A stretch of 64,000 nucleotides of DNA from Lactarius indigo (GCA_025766275.1 JAFKAC010000010.1:868001-932000); one strand, 5' to 3'; shown: positions 34,592 to 46,373, numbered from the stretch's first letter. Notes: generated by a model from the sequence alone, not told the origin. Program-made: numbers and translations.

Positions 34592-35416
34592 TCATACTTG
34601 TCGGTTTTGGAAACCATTAAAAAAACCGACATTCGGTCTAGTAGGGACCAGTCTAGTGCGAGCAATGTCGATTCCGACAGGGATGGGATAGGGAAAAAAT
34701 TCATATTGAACGTACAATCGCAAGGCCCTCCTTTCCTCCCCACTTTGCGACCCTGGTCCGATCTCGGCGACCGACTTAGCTATGGGGGTGAGGCTACCAG
34801 TGACCCTGCTCTTGCATGTGTGTGCCCGACGTGGTGGTATTTGATGAGGGCGATTAACCGCCGTGTGGTGAGTACACTTGGAGGAGTCTGGCTGGGGTCC
34901 TGTAACACACATTTTAGTAAAACGATAGGCAGACGCACATGTAGGTGAATGGGATACAAAGGAAACCAAAAAAATTAATTTGTCGACATTCTGCGACATG
35001 CGCTCCCCTTTGAGGTCACGATGGGTAGTCCGCAGAGACAGGCGAGTGGAGGGAGCTGCAACAGGCCATGCCAAATTGCGGTTCTGCATGTGTAGTTGGC
35101 GCTGTAGTTCATCATTCCAGCAGAGCAGCTTGGGGCATTCTTGTTCAAGCTTGCGGATGCGCGGGTCGGTGGTGGCAGCATGGTGACCTAATCTGGAGAG
35201 AGCGCGAGCACGGGTTTGGGGCTTGGTCACGGTCCGCTCAAGTTGTACAAAGAGACGTGAGTTGGAGGTTAAGTTTGCAGCAGGTCTGAGGTAGCTTACT
35301 TGTTTGACGTAGGCTGTTCGTTTTGCGCGGTGTCTCACTTGAGGCTTCGCATTCCGACTCTGCTCAGGACAGTCAGCGGAGGTGGTTGTTGACAGGGCGG
35401 TAGTGTCAAAGAACAT
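34592..35416 (-). CDS. Hypothetical basic protein with coiled-coil segment
   Basis: A 274-codon open frame from ATG 35416 (MFFDTTALSTTTSADCPEQS). The first 120 residues are basic and include a heptad-like stretch, DPRIRKLEQECPKLLCWNDE. Downstream residues look less coding-like; a GTATCC...TTACAG segment at about 34915-34975 could be an intron, as could GTAAGC...TTGAG near 35240-35300, so the real protein is probably spliced and shorter. No known family. Confidence 0.3.
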   Translation of the reverse strand: MFFDTTALSTTTSADCPEQSRNAKPQVRHRAKRTAYVKQVSYLRPAANLTSNSRLFVQLERTVTKPQTRARALSRLGHHAATTDPRIRKLEQECPKLLCWNDELQRQLHMQNRNLAWPVAAPSTRLSLRTTHRDLKGERMSQNVDKLIFLVSFVSHSPTCASAYRFTKMCVTGPQPDSSKCTHHTAVNRPHQIPPRRAHTCKSRVTGSLTPIAKSVAEIGPGSQSGEERRALRLYVQYEFFPYPIPVGIDIARTRLVPTRPNVGFFNGFQNRQV

Positions 35417-35854
35417 AGAGTCGGTAGACAGCTGCAGTTGTGCAGCGTATTGCAGTGGTGGTGGTGTGGCGGTGAAAGCCTGCCATCGAGGTCAGTATGT
35501 TGTAACGCTACAAAGACCAAAACTCACGTTTTTTCTCCGGTGAAGGGGCTCGCACGCAGAATGGTAATGTCCTGGCAGGTCTGTGGTGAGGGAGGAACAG
35601 ACATGTCGTGAGGTTGTAAGGAGGACGTTCAATATATGGGTGGACTCAAGAACGACTGATACTGACTGATCCAGTGATCCCAGTGATATCGCTGATTTCT
35701 GAGTCACGCAGCCCATGCAAGGACACCAATAAAGCCAACTCCTTCATGTCATTGGAGTCGGCAGACCATAGTTGAAGGGATTGAAAGGGACGACAGACAG
35801 ACCCTCAGGGACACTGACTCGCTAGTTGCACAATGCCGAACTAGCAACGCAGAT

Positions 35855-36152
35855 AACTATTCAATAACCCTATTTTTCCGAGACATCTATTCAATAACCC
35901 CCAATTATGTATGATAGCTCAATTTCTCGAGAATTTCCCACTCTACTGAATTATGAACCCCGCTCTTGAGTTTGGATGTCCGGCTGTGTGCTAATAAATG
36001 AATCGGCAAGTGTTATGAAAAGCGCTATAGATACCTTCCACTTTGGATACACAAGCGGACTCCCAAAATCCCAAAGCGGGGTTCATAATTAAGTCCAAGT
36101 AAAATTCTCCGGAAATTGGGTTATCTTACCGTATTGGGGTTATGGAATAGTT
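35855..36152. mobile_element. MITE-like foldback element (about 298 bp)
   Basis: The ends are inverted (AACTATTCAATAACCC at 35855; GGGGTTATGGAATAGTT ending 36152). Nested inverted blocks lie inside: CCCAATT/AATTGGG and ATTATGAACCCCGCT/AGCGGGGTTCATAAT. It has no coding capacity. A clear target duplication was not found. It abuts the mariner transposase gene (start 36247) and could be that element's 5' terminal region, but no matching end was found right of 53440. Confidence 0.5.
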
Positions 36153-36246
36153 GTCAGCTTTTGCCGGCGTCGCAACTCCTTCATCACGACCAAGATCAAT
36201 TCTCCTCTGTTGCGACTTCCCTCTACATCCTCTTCCTTACTCTTTC

Positions 36247-37046
36247 ATGGTTCGCCGTCACATATCCAACAAAATCAAAGAGCAAGCCCTAGCAATGTCC
36301 CTTCAGGGTTTACGTGACTCAGAAGTCTTCGAATACACTGGGGTTAGTATCCCAACGCTCAAGAGATGGCGTAGCCAGCACCGCAAGACAGGGAACTCGC
36401 ATCCCCCTCCACCAATCGACAACGGTCACCCTCGCGTACTCACCGCTGTGCAAATTAAGGTATGTACGCAATAACTTGGGCCTAGACATTGTCTCACCAT
36501 CATAGTTCCTCCGCGACACCGTCGAGCGTCAGCCCGACATTGCGCTTATGGAGCTGCAGACGGAGCTTCGGGAAAGCTGCGACGCGGAGGTTTCCCTTCC
36601 AACAATCATGCGTTCCCTCAAAAGGGAGGGATACACATTGAAAACAGTACGTTCCCGTCCACTGGCACCAGCCCCGTCGTTCTCATACTAGCATTGAATG
36701 ATAGGTCACACGCCCCACTCTTGAGCGAAACGAACAAGACCGCGAAGAGTATATGGCCATCATTGCTACACATTTCCGACCTGAACAGCTCGTCTTCGCT
36801 GACGAGAGCCATTTCAACTGGCTGACTCTAAGGAGGCCATACGCATGGTCACTCCGTGGCGAGCGTGCTCGCCGCTTCGAGTTTTTCCTTCGTGGTACCA
36901 AGTATTTGATTTTGCCCGCTCTTTCCCTGGATGGGATTCTGCACCTCGAGGTCATCGAGAACGCTATCACCGGCGACCACTTTCGCCGGTTTGTTCAAGG
37001 CCTTCTCCTGCACATGAACGAGTGGCCGTTGCCCAACTCAGTCCTC
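36247..37046 (+). pseudogene. Tc1/mariner-type transposase, 5' part, interrupted by the KDZ element
   Basis: Three exons (36247-36459, 36506-36646, 36705 onward) with introns of 46 and 58 nt. The N-terminal part (MVRRHISNKIKEQALAMSLQ) and SIPTLKRWRSQHRKTG form a helix-turn-helix region; FADESHFNW carries the first catalytic Asp of the DDE domain; FVQGLLLHMNEWPLPNSVL precedes the second Asp. The frame is cut at AGTCCTC (37040-37046), where the 16.1-kb element is inserted. Joining to 53153 gives SVL-VIDNASIHK with perfect frame, so the copy was uninterrupted before insertion. As it stands, the left half reads into element sequence and stops at 37079. Confidence 0.85.
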
Positions 37047-37190
37047 CAGCCAATGATCTGGCATGACTTCCATAACTGATGGGCCAACCGACGGTGAGAA
37101 TCTTTCATATGTCATGGGCCAGCCGACGTCGGCCGATGGCAAAGAATCTCCCAAGACTCATGGGTCAACCGACGTCGGCTCGGACGGACA
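37047..37190 (+). repeat. Left terminal inverted repeat with three iterons
   Basis: Aligns with the reverse complement of 53002-53145 at roughly 80% by eye. It holds three same-orientation copies of a site of form ATGGGCCARCCGACG (37079-37093, 37113-37132, 37159-37178); the inner two extend to the palindrome CCGACGTCGG. Probable transposase-binding sites. Confidence 0.85.
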
Positions 37191-37300
37191 AAATGTATAA
37201 ATACCTCTGAGTGAGATGACCGAACGCAAACCAAGGGTGTATTGTCAGGAGAATCACATTAGACATTTTCAAAGATATGGGATATATGGCATCAAGGACC

Positions 37301-38300
37301 ATCATTCTCGGACAGATGGTCGTGATTATTGTCCGAGAGTATATCTCGGACGGACAGCTAAGAAGTACATCCGAGAACACATCTCGGACGGATGGCTAAT
37401 ATCACCGTCCGAGATACTATCTCGGACGGATGGTTAAGATCTACGTCCGAGATAGTATATCGGACGGACAGTTAAGATCTACATCCAAGATAGTATCTCG
37501 GACGGACGGTTAAGATCTACGTCCGAGATAGTATCTCGGACAGATGGCTAAGATCTACGTCCGAGTTACTATCTTGGACGGATGCTTGAGATCTACGTCC
37601 GAGATAGTATCTCGGACGGATGCTTAAGATCTACGTCCGAGATAGTATCTCGGACGGATGCTTAAGATCTACGTCCGAGATAGTATCTCGGACGGATGCT
37701 TAAGATCTACGTCCGAGATAGTATCTCGGACGGATGCTTAAGATCTACGTCCGAGATAGTATCTCGGACGGATGCTTAAGATCTACGTCCGAGAATGTAT
37801 CTCGGACGGATGCTTAAGATCTACGTCCGAGAATGTATCTCGGACGGATGGCTAAGATCTACGTCCGAGAACGTATCTCGGACGGATGCTTAAGATCTAC
37901 GTCCGAGAATGTATCTCGGACGGATGCTTAAGATCTACGTCCGAGAACATATCTCGGACGGATGGCTAAGATCTACGTCCGAGATAGTATCTCGGACGGA
38001 TGGCTAAGATCTACGTCCGAGAACATATCTCGGATGGTTGGTGAAGAACCACGTCCAACAATATATCTCAGACAGATGATTGAGAATGTCGTCCGAGGTA
38101 TACTCTTGGACAGATTATCAAGGATATTGTCCAAGATATATTCTTGGACAGATGATCAAGAGCATTGTCTGAGATGTATTCTTGGACAGATGATCATGAA
38201 CATTGTCCAAGAATATATCTCAGACAGATGATTAGGCACATTGTCCGAGAATGTATCTCGGACAGATGATCAAGAACATTGTCCGAGAATATATCTCGGA
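37301..38300. repeat. Left subterminal array of 38-bp palindromic units
   Basis: About 26 tandem units of period 38. Each contains a 21-bp near-perfect palindrome GTCCGAGATAGTATCTCGGAC plus a 17-bp spacer (GGATGCTTAAGATCTAC). The central units (about 37600-37800) are nearly identical; outer units drift toward TCCAAGA/TCTCAGACA variants, consistent with C-to-T decay. Every unit can form a hairpin. Confidence 0.9.
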
Positions 38301-38648
38301 CACATTATTGTGTATACAGATCAATAATAGGTCTTGATCATGCCCACCAACAATATATCTCAGGCAGATAACTGTGAACACCCTTCATGATGTGATCTCA
38401 AACAGATTACTGTGTCTTCTTTGACAGTGTATGTCAGACAGGTGATAATTACCACCTTCAAAAAGTATATCTTCGAGAGCTCATATCAGTAGCCACCTAT
38501 TACCAGGAAGCCCCTTGTAAGAATACATCTTATACTGATAACCCAAATTACTTCTGGACACCATCTCTTGGAAATGTTGCACAAATGATATATTCTTCGA
38601 TGCTGTTCAATGTCATCTGCCCAAGATATGGGCCCACAGTAATCTGAT

Positions 38649-41600
38649 TTATTGATCCTCCAATCTATTATGAGCAGATGTTATTGGAGTGAGTGCCTTG
38701 ACTGAACTCCTACACATCTCCTCCCATCTGTGCACCTGGTATGATGCATATGCACTGTGCCCATCCAACCTCCCCTTTGTTGCCACATCCATCCATGTCT
38801 TCCAACACTCTGCCTTTGCATGGAAGTAAGCTGGAACCCACAATGCTTCATTTCTGATGCTCTTATCTTCCTCCTTCCATCGTTCAAGCTGTGACTTTGT
38901 TCGCAGCCAATGCACACAGTTAACTATTCATTCAATCAGCATGGGTCATGGGCATGCATAAAAGTAGTTACTCACATTCATCAAACCATGCACCACCTCT
39001 CTTTTCAGAAGTACCAAAGCTCCAGAGCCATGGAAGCTGTGTGTTCCGCTGCCCCACTACTCCAGCACCAAGGATGGCTGTATGAACACGGAGATCTGTT
39101 GCCTGGAGTAATGGTAGTTCTTGTAAATCTTTGGATATTTGCTGCACCTTGATGTATGCATCTCTTGCCATGCTATATGTCCGAGCATGCTCATGGACTG
39201 TGTTATCAACGCTCTGGACTGCAGTCCAGGCACGAGTCTTCATTTTCTGTGTTCGCGCACCTCAGACCTGGGTCTGGAACAGTGCCGATTTGAAGCCCAA
39301 TGCCAGGCGAATCCTGTGGATCGAATCATTTGCCTGGGCATAGCGCAACTTAGCCTCCTTAAGTGCAAGAGATTTGACACCATGAGTGATACACCATTCT
39401 GCTCCAAGTGTTGATGGGAGTAAAATCGGAATGTCCTCTGCATTGGTACCCTCCAATCCAGAGATGTCTGATATCTGAGTCTTGGATCTTGGAACTGTGG
39501 AATCCTCCATATCATCCACATGGTCATACTCTCCATAGTCACCCAGTGATGGGATGGGTGAATCCAGTGGTTGATGGTGGAGCAGAAAGGCATCTGCCTG
39601 GTGTGAAAACATGTCAATCAGCTTCTGCAGGTGGATCCGCTTGTTCTCAATTGTTTGAAACTCTTCAATTGTGTGTGAGCCATGGGTCCGGAGCTGATAT
39701 CTGATGGCCAATCTAAGCAAGCCATCAGGTGTACAATTCTGGTGATGTTAACACTGATGGCCAACTGACTGCATTTCCTGAATCTTGAGGCCACATGAAA
39801 TCCATGATGTCCCACCACGAATGGAATGGTTCCCATCCTCATCTGCCATCAGTTGCTGTTGAATCATGGCACGAGAAGGTGCTTAAATCCAGCATTAGTT
39901 CAGAGGAGGCTATCCATGATTGGTGTCCAAACCTTTCTGCTTCACTGTGTCATATATGTCCATGCTAGAAGGGTCCACACCTCTCTGTGTCTGTGCGGCC
40001 ATGTCCTCCTCTAGCCATTGCTTGGTCTTGTCCTTAAAATGTTCACTAAGAGATTCAAATGCCTTGCTGCTTGCATCTAGGCCATGCTCCGAGCGCTTCC
40101 ACCGCTTGAGAAGTGATGGAACTGTCATATTCAAGTGATGTTAACTCTGTATGCCATTATGTATAATCCGGCCATACCGATCCGGACCAGCTTCTTCCAG
40201 TTGGAGTGGTTCATGTGGGCATCTAGGACCTCTTGCCTATGAGCCAGGGACATCCCTCGTGTGCTCCGTGATATGTTATTCAGTGGGGCCCATAAGGTCT
40301 CTATGATCTCTCCATCAACCTGCTTTGCACCAGGAATGTAGCTCGGAGAGAATCGTGGTAAGCAAGAATCTTGGTGGCCATGAATGTGGAACAGTCCGAT
40401 ACCCATCCGGATGTCCAAGGCCTCGGAACTGGGTAGTGACAATCCTGGACTGCTCCTTACTCGCTCCTGGAAGTGCACTCTGTATTGGCACATGATGTCA
40501 TACATCACCAGTGCAACTGGCATGTCTTCCATGTTGTAAGAAAGAGCTTTGCAGATGCTGTAGTCCATATTTATTTGCCTGGAGATCATTGTAAATCAGT
40601 TGCAGACTGAGACTTTTAGTGAATGGGGCATGCCTCTCTCCCTTCTGAAAGTCTACCACAGAAGTCGGAACAAAGAATCCATGGCAGCAAGCTGTTGCAC
40701 CAATCCCTGTGACATCAAGATGTGCCCTACTTGAATTTGCCTGTTCAATGGCTTTGTATGTGTTACATGTGCTTGGCTATTGGGCCATCAGCCAAACCAA
40801 ACCTGGTAGGGAGGCACAACATACCTGGACAATTTCATGGCCACTTTTAAGATGAGCCTTGTACAGTTCTGGATTTGCCATGAAGGCCATTCCAGCAGAC
40901 AGTGCAACATCCTTCTCTCCAGACCTGTGCCTCATGTGCTCTGCAGAGAAATTTCCATCCATAATGAATGTTCGGATCAATTCATTCCTATAGGGGGTCA
41001 ATGACATGAAAACAGTGTCCGAAGATTCCACATACGGTTCATATCTGGCCTTCCAATCTCTTGGGAGGTTGACTCCTGGCTGTGGACATGCTGGGCAGAA
41101 AATTGCCATGGAGCCATCCGGAGACATTTCCTCCGACTGGTGTCCGAGTCCCTGCTCCATTCTGGACCTGAGGTCTTGCCATTGGCATGATGTCCTCAAT
41201 AGTTGTCTATACAAATTCTGCAACAATTCATTATCGACTGTGGGTGATGTGGAAGAAGAGGAATGGACCGGAACAAGTCCTGGGAACATTCTACTGGTCT
41301 GGCTTTGCAACTTGGAATAGTACTGTTGGGCTGTGGTCTTGCACTCCAAGTTGTCATTCAGAAAGTCATCAAGAACTGAGAATGTGAACAGAGTCCTGAC
41401 TTGCTTGAAGGTAGCAGGAAATAGACCACTCTGGAGCAGCTGTTCATCTTGGTTATCCGATTCGGAGCAGACACAGAACACTGTCTCCATTTCAAAGATA
41501 CCACTCCTGTCGACAATTGTTAGAATCTGATTTCCTGAAAGCTCTCTGGGTGCCTGATCCATGGACATGTGCTTGTCACTTGAATCCGGAAAGATGTCCG

Positions 41601-43248
41601 AATTGTCAAATAGTGCATCTGAAATGATTGGAGTAGTTGATACACCACAAGGCTTCGGGGTATCCTGGGGTGTGGCTGAGTGGTCTGAAAGTTGGAGAGA
41701 TTCTAGTTCCTGTTGAACGGAGTGCAGCGAAGATGACAACCCAGGTCCAGTGTGTTTATTTCTCTTGCCATGGGGTCCCTGTGCTGCTCTGATTCCCTAG
41801 ATGAGCATGAGCACAGGTACACATGAGACAATGCAATGGTATTATACTTCAACAGTCAATGGACATGGTGCACCAGCATGCCCAAGGAACAGCACAAATC
41901 CCAGTGTGTCACGCCTCTGCGGGGGCGTGCGTCGTTCTGTAACAGATCCTGCCTGAGGCAAAGGACTCTGAGTTGGATCCCCACTGAGTGGAAGGACTCC
42001 CAAGGTCTTCTGTAACAGCCCCTGTACTAAGGTAGCTGAGTCTGTGGCAATCCCCCTGTGCTAAGGTGGGAGAGGTCCTTCTGTAACAGCCCCTTGCGAT
42101 GAGGTGACTGAGTCTATAGCAATGGACGAGCACGAAGGCCTAAGTCCAAAGGTCACGTGTCACTGGGCTGACCAGTAAGACAGGAAGGGGAGAAGAGCGA
42201 AGTCAAGGGGAAGCCTGCACAGAGGCTGAGAGGGGAATGACCCAAAGAGGATAAGGGTCAAGGGTCAGAGGTTTTGGGTCAAGGGCTTGAGTGCTGAAGG
42301 AACTGAGGCACTCAAGGAGTTAATGGAGATACAACGCAGATAGTTGATTAAGCCAAAGCTAAGGAGCTAAGGCGCACTACAGGGTTCCTTATATAGTACA
42401 GGATTGCGCCTGAGCGCATAGTGCTACTGGTTGCTATAGATAGAAAGATATGTGCTGGCAAGGTGGTGTCAACATCGTGCAAGATGGTGTCATGCCAGCA
42501 AGGCGGGAGAAGGGTGAACAAGAATAGCACAGAAGGTGCTAGAATGATCAGGCATGGAAAGGTAACTACCAAGAAAGGGGATGGATCAGATAAGGACAGA
42601 AAAGGAAAGATAGCAGGGGAGTTCATGACACAGTGAGTGCAGTGAAACCGGAGTATAGTGTGTTGCAGTCCATAGAAGTGGCCGATGAAATGGTGAATGC
42701 CTGTGAGACTTGACACAGCAGGATTGACAAAACAGTGGTGCTCCGACACAGTCAGGGCACTTGACCTCTCCATGGCCATGGCATATAGAGCATGTGGAGG
42801 AAGAAGGCCGACTCTCCATCGCCAAAAGTATATGGAGATATCTGCTCCGGAGTTGAAGCCATTGCTCCATGACAGTCTACATCATATTAGCATCCTTCAC
42901 CCCATGTAGTGGATATCTGGTACATACAGGTGCCTGTGGTTGAGACTGCTTGGTCTCATCATTTGGAAGCTCATCCATTTGCTCATCTATCCATTGCTCG
43001 GCTTGTGTATCTTTGAAGGAGGCTGAGGCCATTTGAGATCCCTCTGCTGTGGCTGGATCTAATGCTTTGTCCTTCTTTCCCTTCTTTGAGTTGGAAGACT
43101 CTCCAGCCTTTGCCTTGGTTGGGAGGAGAATGGGGACAGACTTCTGCGTGGTCCGAATGCCCCTCTTGGTCCATCTGTGATGAATGATAACTTCTTCAAT
43201 ACCGTCCTCAGCTGGTAGAAGAGATTCAGCTGCACGTCTCCGAGGCAT
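38649..43248 (-). pseudogene. KDZ transposase with CxC2-like cysteine cluster, split by a solo LTR
   Basis: Starts at ATG 43248 (MPRRRAAESLLPAEDGIEEV). Exon 1 is 42928-43248 and the intron 42877-42927. Exon 2 carries the cysteine cluster (CSICHGHGEVKCPDC, FCQSCCVKSHRHSPFHR, W, SLHSL) and is cut at 42631-42635 by a solo LTR; without it, it continues GFVLFLGHAGAPCPL to 41848. After intron 41797-41847 come VFCVC, FCPACPQPGVNLP, then the RNase H-fold residues: Asp in DGNFSAEHM (40957-40959), Asp in MYDIMCQY (40497-40499) and Glu in DGEIIETLWA (40299-40310). The C-terminal part includes QANDSIHRIRLALGFKSALF and KTRAWTAVQSVDNTVHEHAR. Stop at 38649 or slightly different. Cuts and pastes the element. 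Apart from the LTR no fatal lesion was noticed, though some exon borders (about 40600, 39850, 38930) are unresolved. Confidence 0.8.
41907..42630. mobile_element. Solo LTR (724 bp) inserted in the KDZ transposase exon
   Basis: Begins TGTCA and ends TGACA, flanked by identical 5-bp CAGTG (41902-41906 and 42631-42635), the hallmark of LTR-retroelement integration followed by LTR-LTR recombination. No internal coding domain. A TTATATAG promoter-like box lies at about 42390. Its first bases (TGTCACGCC) resemble the Ty3/gypsy LTR at 54972-55313 read on the minus strand, but the rest differs in length and sequence. Confidence 0.85.
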
Positions 43249-43431
43249 CTCTGGTGATCAGAAAGTATAAACAGGAGGGGTGTATCTGTGGTGGATGATG
43301 CTATTTCGGTATGTATCAATGTTCCTTTTATATCTGCTGCTCCATGCACATCTCATATATGTCCATTATTGATCTCAGAGATACCTGATAGTTTGTGGCA
43401 GGTGTCTCGGACACTGAATCTATATGGGTAT

Positions 43432-43600
43432 GTCAGTCCGAGATTGCCAGTACGAGATTGTCAGTCCGAGAGTGTCAGTCCGAGATTGTTAGTCCGAGAT
43501 TGTCAGTCCGAGATTGTCAGTCCGAGATTGTCAGTCTGAGACTGTCAGACTGAGACTATCAGTCCATGATTCTCAGTCTGTGATTCTCAGTCCGAGATTG
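43432..43600. repeat. 14-bp minisatellite with TCCGAGA core
   Basis: Tandem units of form GTCAGTCCGAGATT, about 12 copies; later units drift to GTCAGTCTGAGACT, i.e. CG to TG change. Lies in the upstream (promoter) region of the KDZ transposase, whose ATG is at 43248. Confidence 0.85.
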
Positions 43601-43859
43601 TCCACTGATTCCATTTCATGGAGTTTGACAATCTAATATTTCATATTCATCTCTCAGAGTTGTGTTACCCCACATACATCTCAGAAGCAGTAACAGAATG
43701 TATGGTATGCCAACATTCATGATATAGACCATGTAGATCTAGTTCATTGATTGGGTACTCAGTCCAAACACAGGTACATGCAATAGCTACCTGCAGACCT
43801 ATATACTACAATAGTACCACCCACCCATGACAACACCTCTGGTGCAAGCATTGGAAGGA

Positions 43860-44611
43860 TCATCCACTCATCTCAACATACTCCGAAGGCAGCGCAATCC
43901 CCTGTGCATCACAAAGTGCCTTAGCCATGATGCACATATTCTGGAGGTCAATGTGGAGCCTGTCGATCTCCACAATGATCTGATTATACTATGGCCCACA
44001 TAAGGATACCGTAAAATATGCTCCAGAGTGATGCACATACCAGGTTTCCCAAGGCAACTAGTGACTCTAAGTCCAAGTTGGAACCATCCAAACCAGAGAC
44101 ATCCGAATTTGAGCTGCTTGCATCAGAACTAGTGCTGATGCCTTCATCATTGTAGTGGGCCGGATACATATCTTCTTCATCAAATGATTCAAAACCTGAT
44201 GAGATGCAGGTCTCTGGCTCGGAGAGATTGGAAGGTGTATCATGGTCATGTGTAAACAAGGATCCATGTGTTTCTGTCATTGGCAACATCTTCCTGATGG
44301 ATTCGGAGTGAGGTTCGGAATTGACTATGGTTGTGTATACAGTGGTTGTATGGTACAGTGTTTCGTGAGCATTTATAAGCTATCTGAGTATCCAATATCT
44401 CATGGATAATGGCATAATCTGTAACACAGTACCCCACCCCACTCCGATCACCTATTGTCAAGTATAGCACTTCACTGGGTTTGAATTGAAACATGTGTGA
44501 TGTATGTGGAGTGAGTGAATACTCTGCAAGATCTCTTGGGTTGCATTGGATATGTAGAGATGTCACCACAGCATAGGCAACACACACAAGGATTACTAGT
44601 CTGCTAGTCAT
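43860..44611 (-). CDS. KDZ cargo: small protein with N-terminal hydrophobic segment and acidic Ser-rich middle
   Basis: Proposed three exons. Exon 1 from ATG 44611 has a signal-peptide or membrane-anchor segment (MTSRLVILVCVAYAVVTSLH). A GTGGGG...GATAG intron then joins to the frame containing SESIRKMLPMTETHG and an acidic Ser-rich stretch (SGFESFDEEDMYPAHYNDEG, SDVSGLDGSNLDLESL). The last exon, after a 60-nt GTATGT...ATCAG intron, reads IIVEIDRLHIDLQNMCIMAK and ends VEMSG-stop at 43860. The final exon join is strong; the first intron is tentative, so the signal segment might belong to a separate frame. Function unknown. Confidence 0.45.
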
Positions 44612-44744
44612 ACGATCATAATGAATGCACTATGTGCCTAGCAATTCGTACTTGATTGCTTAGCATTAGTATCAGCATCCTTGCCTAGACACCCAATTTG
44701 GACAGATATTAGTCACTGACACACACCAAAGTCCGATGTCTGCG

Positions 44745-44832
44745 CAAATGAATGTCCGAGATTCACAGAAATAAATGTCCGAGATTCACGGAAATGAATG
44801 TCCGAGATTCACGGAAATGAATGTCTGATGTC
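44745..44832. repeat. 23-bp minisatellite with TCCGAG core
   Basis: Three to four tandem copies of AATGTCCGAGATTCACGGAAATG, located upstream of the 43860-44611 gene. Confidence 0.85.
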
Positions 44833-45354
44833 AACAGGATGCATGTTTTGGCTATTAGTGGACAGTCTTTGATGCCATCAGTTCTCTTAATTGATACAGG
44901 TACACCAAGTCATGCTAACACATGTACCGAAGATACACTATGTAATGATATACAAACATAACAGACACATGTGCTCCCCTGTCTGTTTGGCACAGAGATG
45001 GGAGCAGAGTGCTCAATATGCATCACCGCAATTCCATGACAAGGACAGTACATATCCACTAAGTATGATGAAACTGGACTGAGAATAAGGCATCTGATGT
45101 GGACCTGAGATTACTGAAGTCGCTTAGGATGTTCTGTGAATAGCATTATATATAGTGTCCCAAGATGCGCATGAAGTTGAGACCTAAGGAGTATTATGAG
45201 GAATTAGTCAGATGATCTCCCTAAATCAATTGAACATATTTAATAGAATAAGTGCATCAAACATGGGGTGAAATAGGATGTATACAGTACATAGTATCAG
45301 AGACAGAGTGAGCTGGGGAGGTGTGAGTGCAAAACAGAGTGACTCTAACACTAA

Positions 45355-46075
45355 GTGCATCTGAGATGGTATGTGTCCGAGATGGTGTGTGTCCAAGGTG
45401 TTGTCCCAAGATGGTGTGTGTCCGAGATGGTGTTCATCTGAGGATGTGTGCATGCGAGATGGTGTGTGTGCGAGTCGATGTGCGTTCGAGATGGTGTGCG
45501 TCCGAGAATATGTGTGTGCGAGCATGTGTGCATGCACGTTGGTGTGCGTGCGAGTAGGTGTGCATCCGAGATGGTGTGCGTCCGAGAATATGTGTGTGCG
45601 AGCATGTGTGCATGCACGTTGGTGTGCGTGCGAGTAGGTGTGCATCTGAGATGGTGTGCGTGCGAGTAGGTGTGCATGCGAGCATATGTGCGTCCGAGTT
45701 GGTGTGCGTCCAGGCAAGTGTGCGTCCGAGTTGGTGTGTGTCCGAGTTGGTGTGTGTCCGAGCATATGTGCGTCCGAGTTGGTGTGCGTCCAAGTTGGTG
45801 TGCATCCGAGTTGGTGTGCGTCCGAGTTGGTGTGCGTCCGAGCATGTGTGCATCCGAGCATGTGTGCATCCGAGCATGTGTGCATCCGAGCATGTGTGCG
45901 TTCGAGTATGTATGCGTCTGAGTCAGTGTGCGTCCGGGCAAGTGTGCGTCCGAGTTGGTGTGTGTCCGAGCATGTGTGCGTCCGAGTATGTGTGCGTCCG
46001 AGTCGGTGTGCATCCGAGCATGTGTGCGTGCATCCAAGTTGGTGCGTCCGAGTTGGTGTGCATCCGAGACAGTGC
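45355..46075. repeat. 16-bp minisatellite with TCCGAG core (about 45 units)
   Basis: Units of form GTGTGCGTCCGAGTTG or GTGTGCATCCGAGCAT, period 16. Because 16 is not a multiple of 3 and the unit lacks stops, long frames stay open on both strands (for example minus 45351-46202, Thr/His/Arg/Asp-rich). I regard those as artefacts of the repeat and not genes. Purine/pyrimidine alternation (GTGTGCG) could favour non-B DNA. Confidence 0.85.
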
Positions 46076-46373
46076 CTATCCGACACCCAATTCGCCCAAG
46101 TCTGTGTGAGTCATAGAATGTGCATAAGCTCAGTCCAAACTCAAGGTCAACCTGACCACATATGGTAAGCAAGCAAGCAATCCAACTTTCATTTCTAGAC
46201 ATTCTCTGGTACTACATATGAACGACACATTCTATTACTTGGTTTCAATGATAACTGTGACCATTATGGCCGACTGCGCGAGGATGCCCTTGACCCAGGA
46301 GCACTAGGGGCCCTAGAGACACTTGGGGCCCTAGAGGCTGGCTTGATGGTCGCTCCACTGCGCCCAGTAGACA

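Noticed and set aside
37301..38300. CRISPR-like array (regular 38-bp repeats)
   Set aside because: There are no unique spacers: both palindrome and spacer repeat, and the host is a eukaryote. It is a transposon subterminal array.
42876..44611. TET/JBP dioxygenase expected as KDZ cargo
   Set aside because: Looked for HxD...H...R-type dioxygenase signatures in all KDZ genes; none found.
45351..46202. Long repeat-encoded ORFs of 150-286 codons on both strands
   Set aside because: A stop-free 16-bp unit keeps all frames open; composition is dictated by the repeat and there is no splice or domain support.
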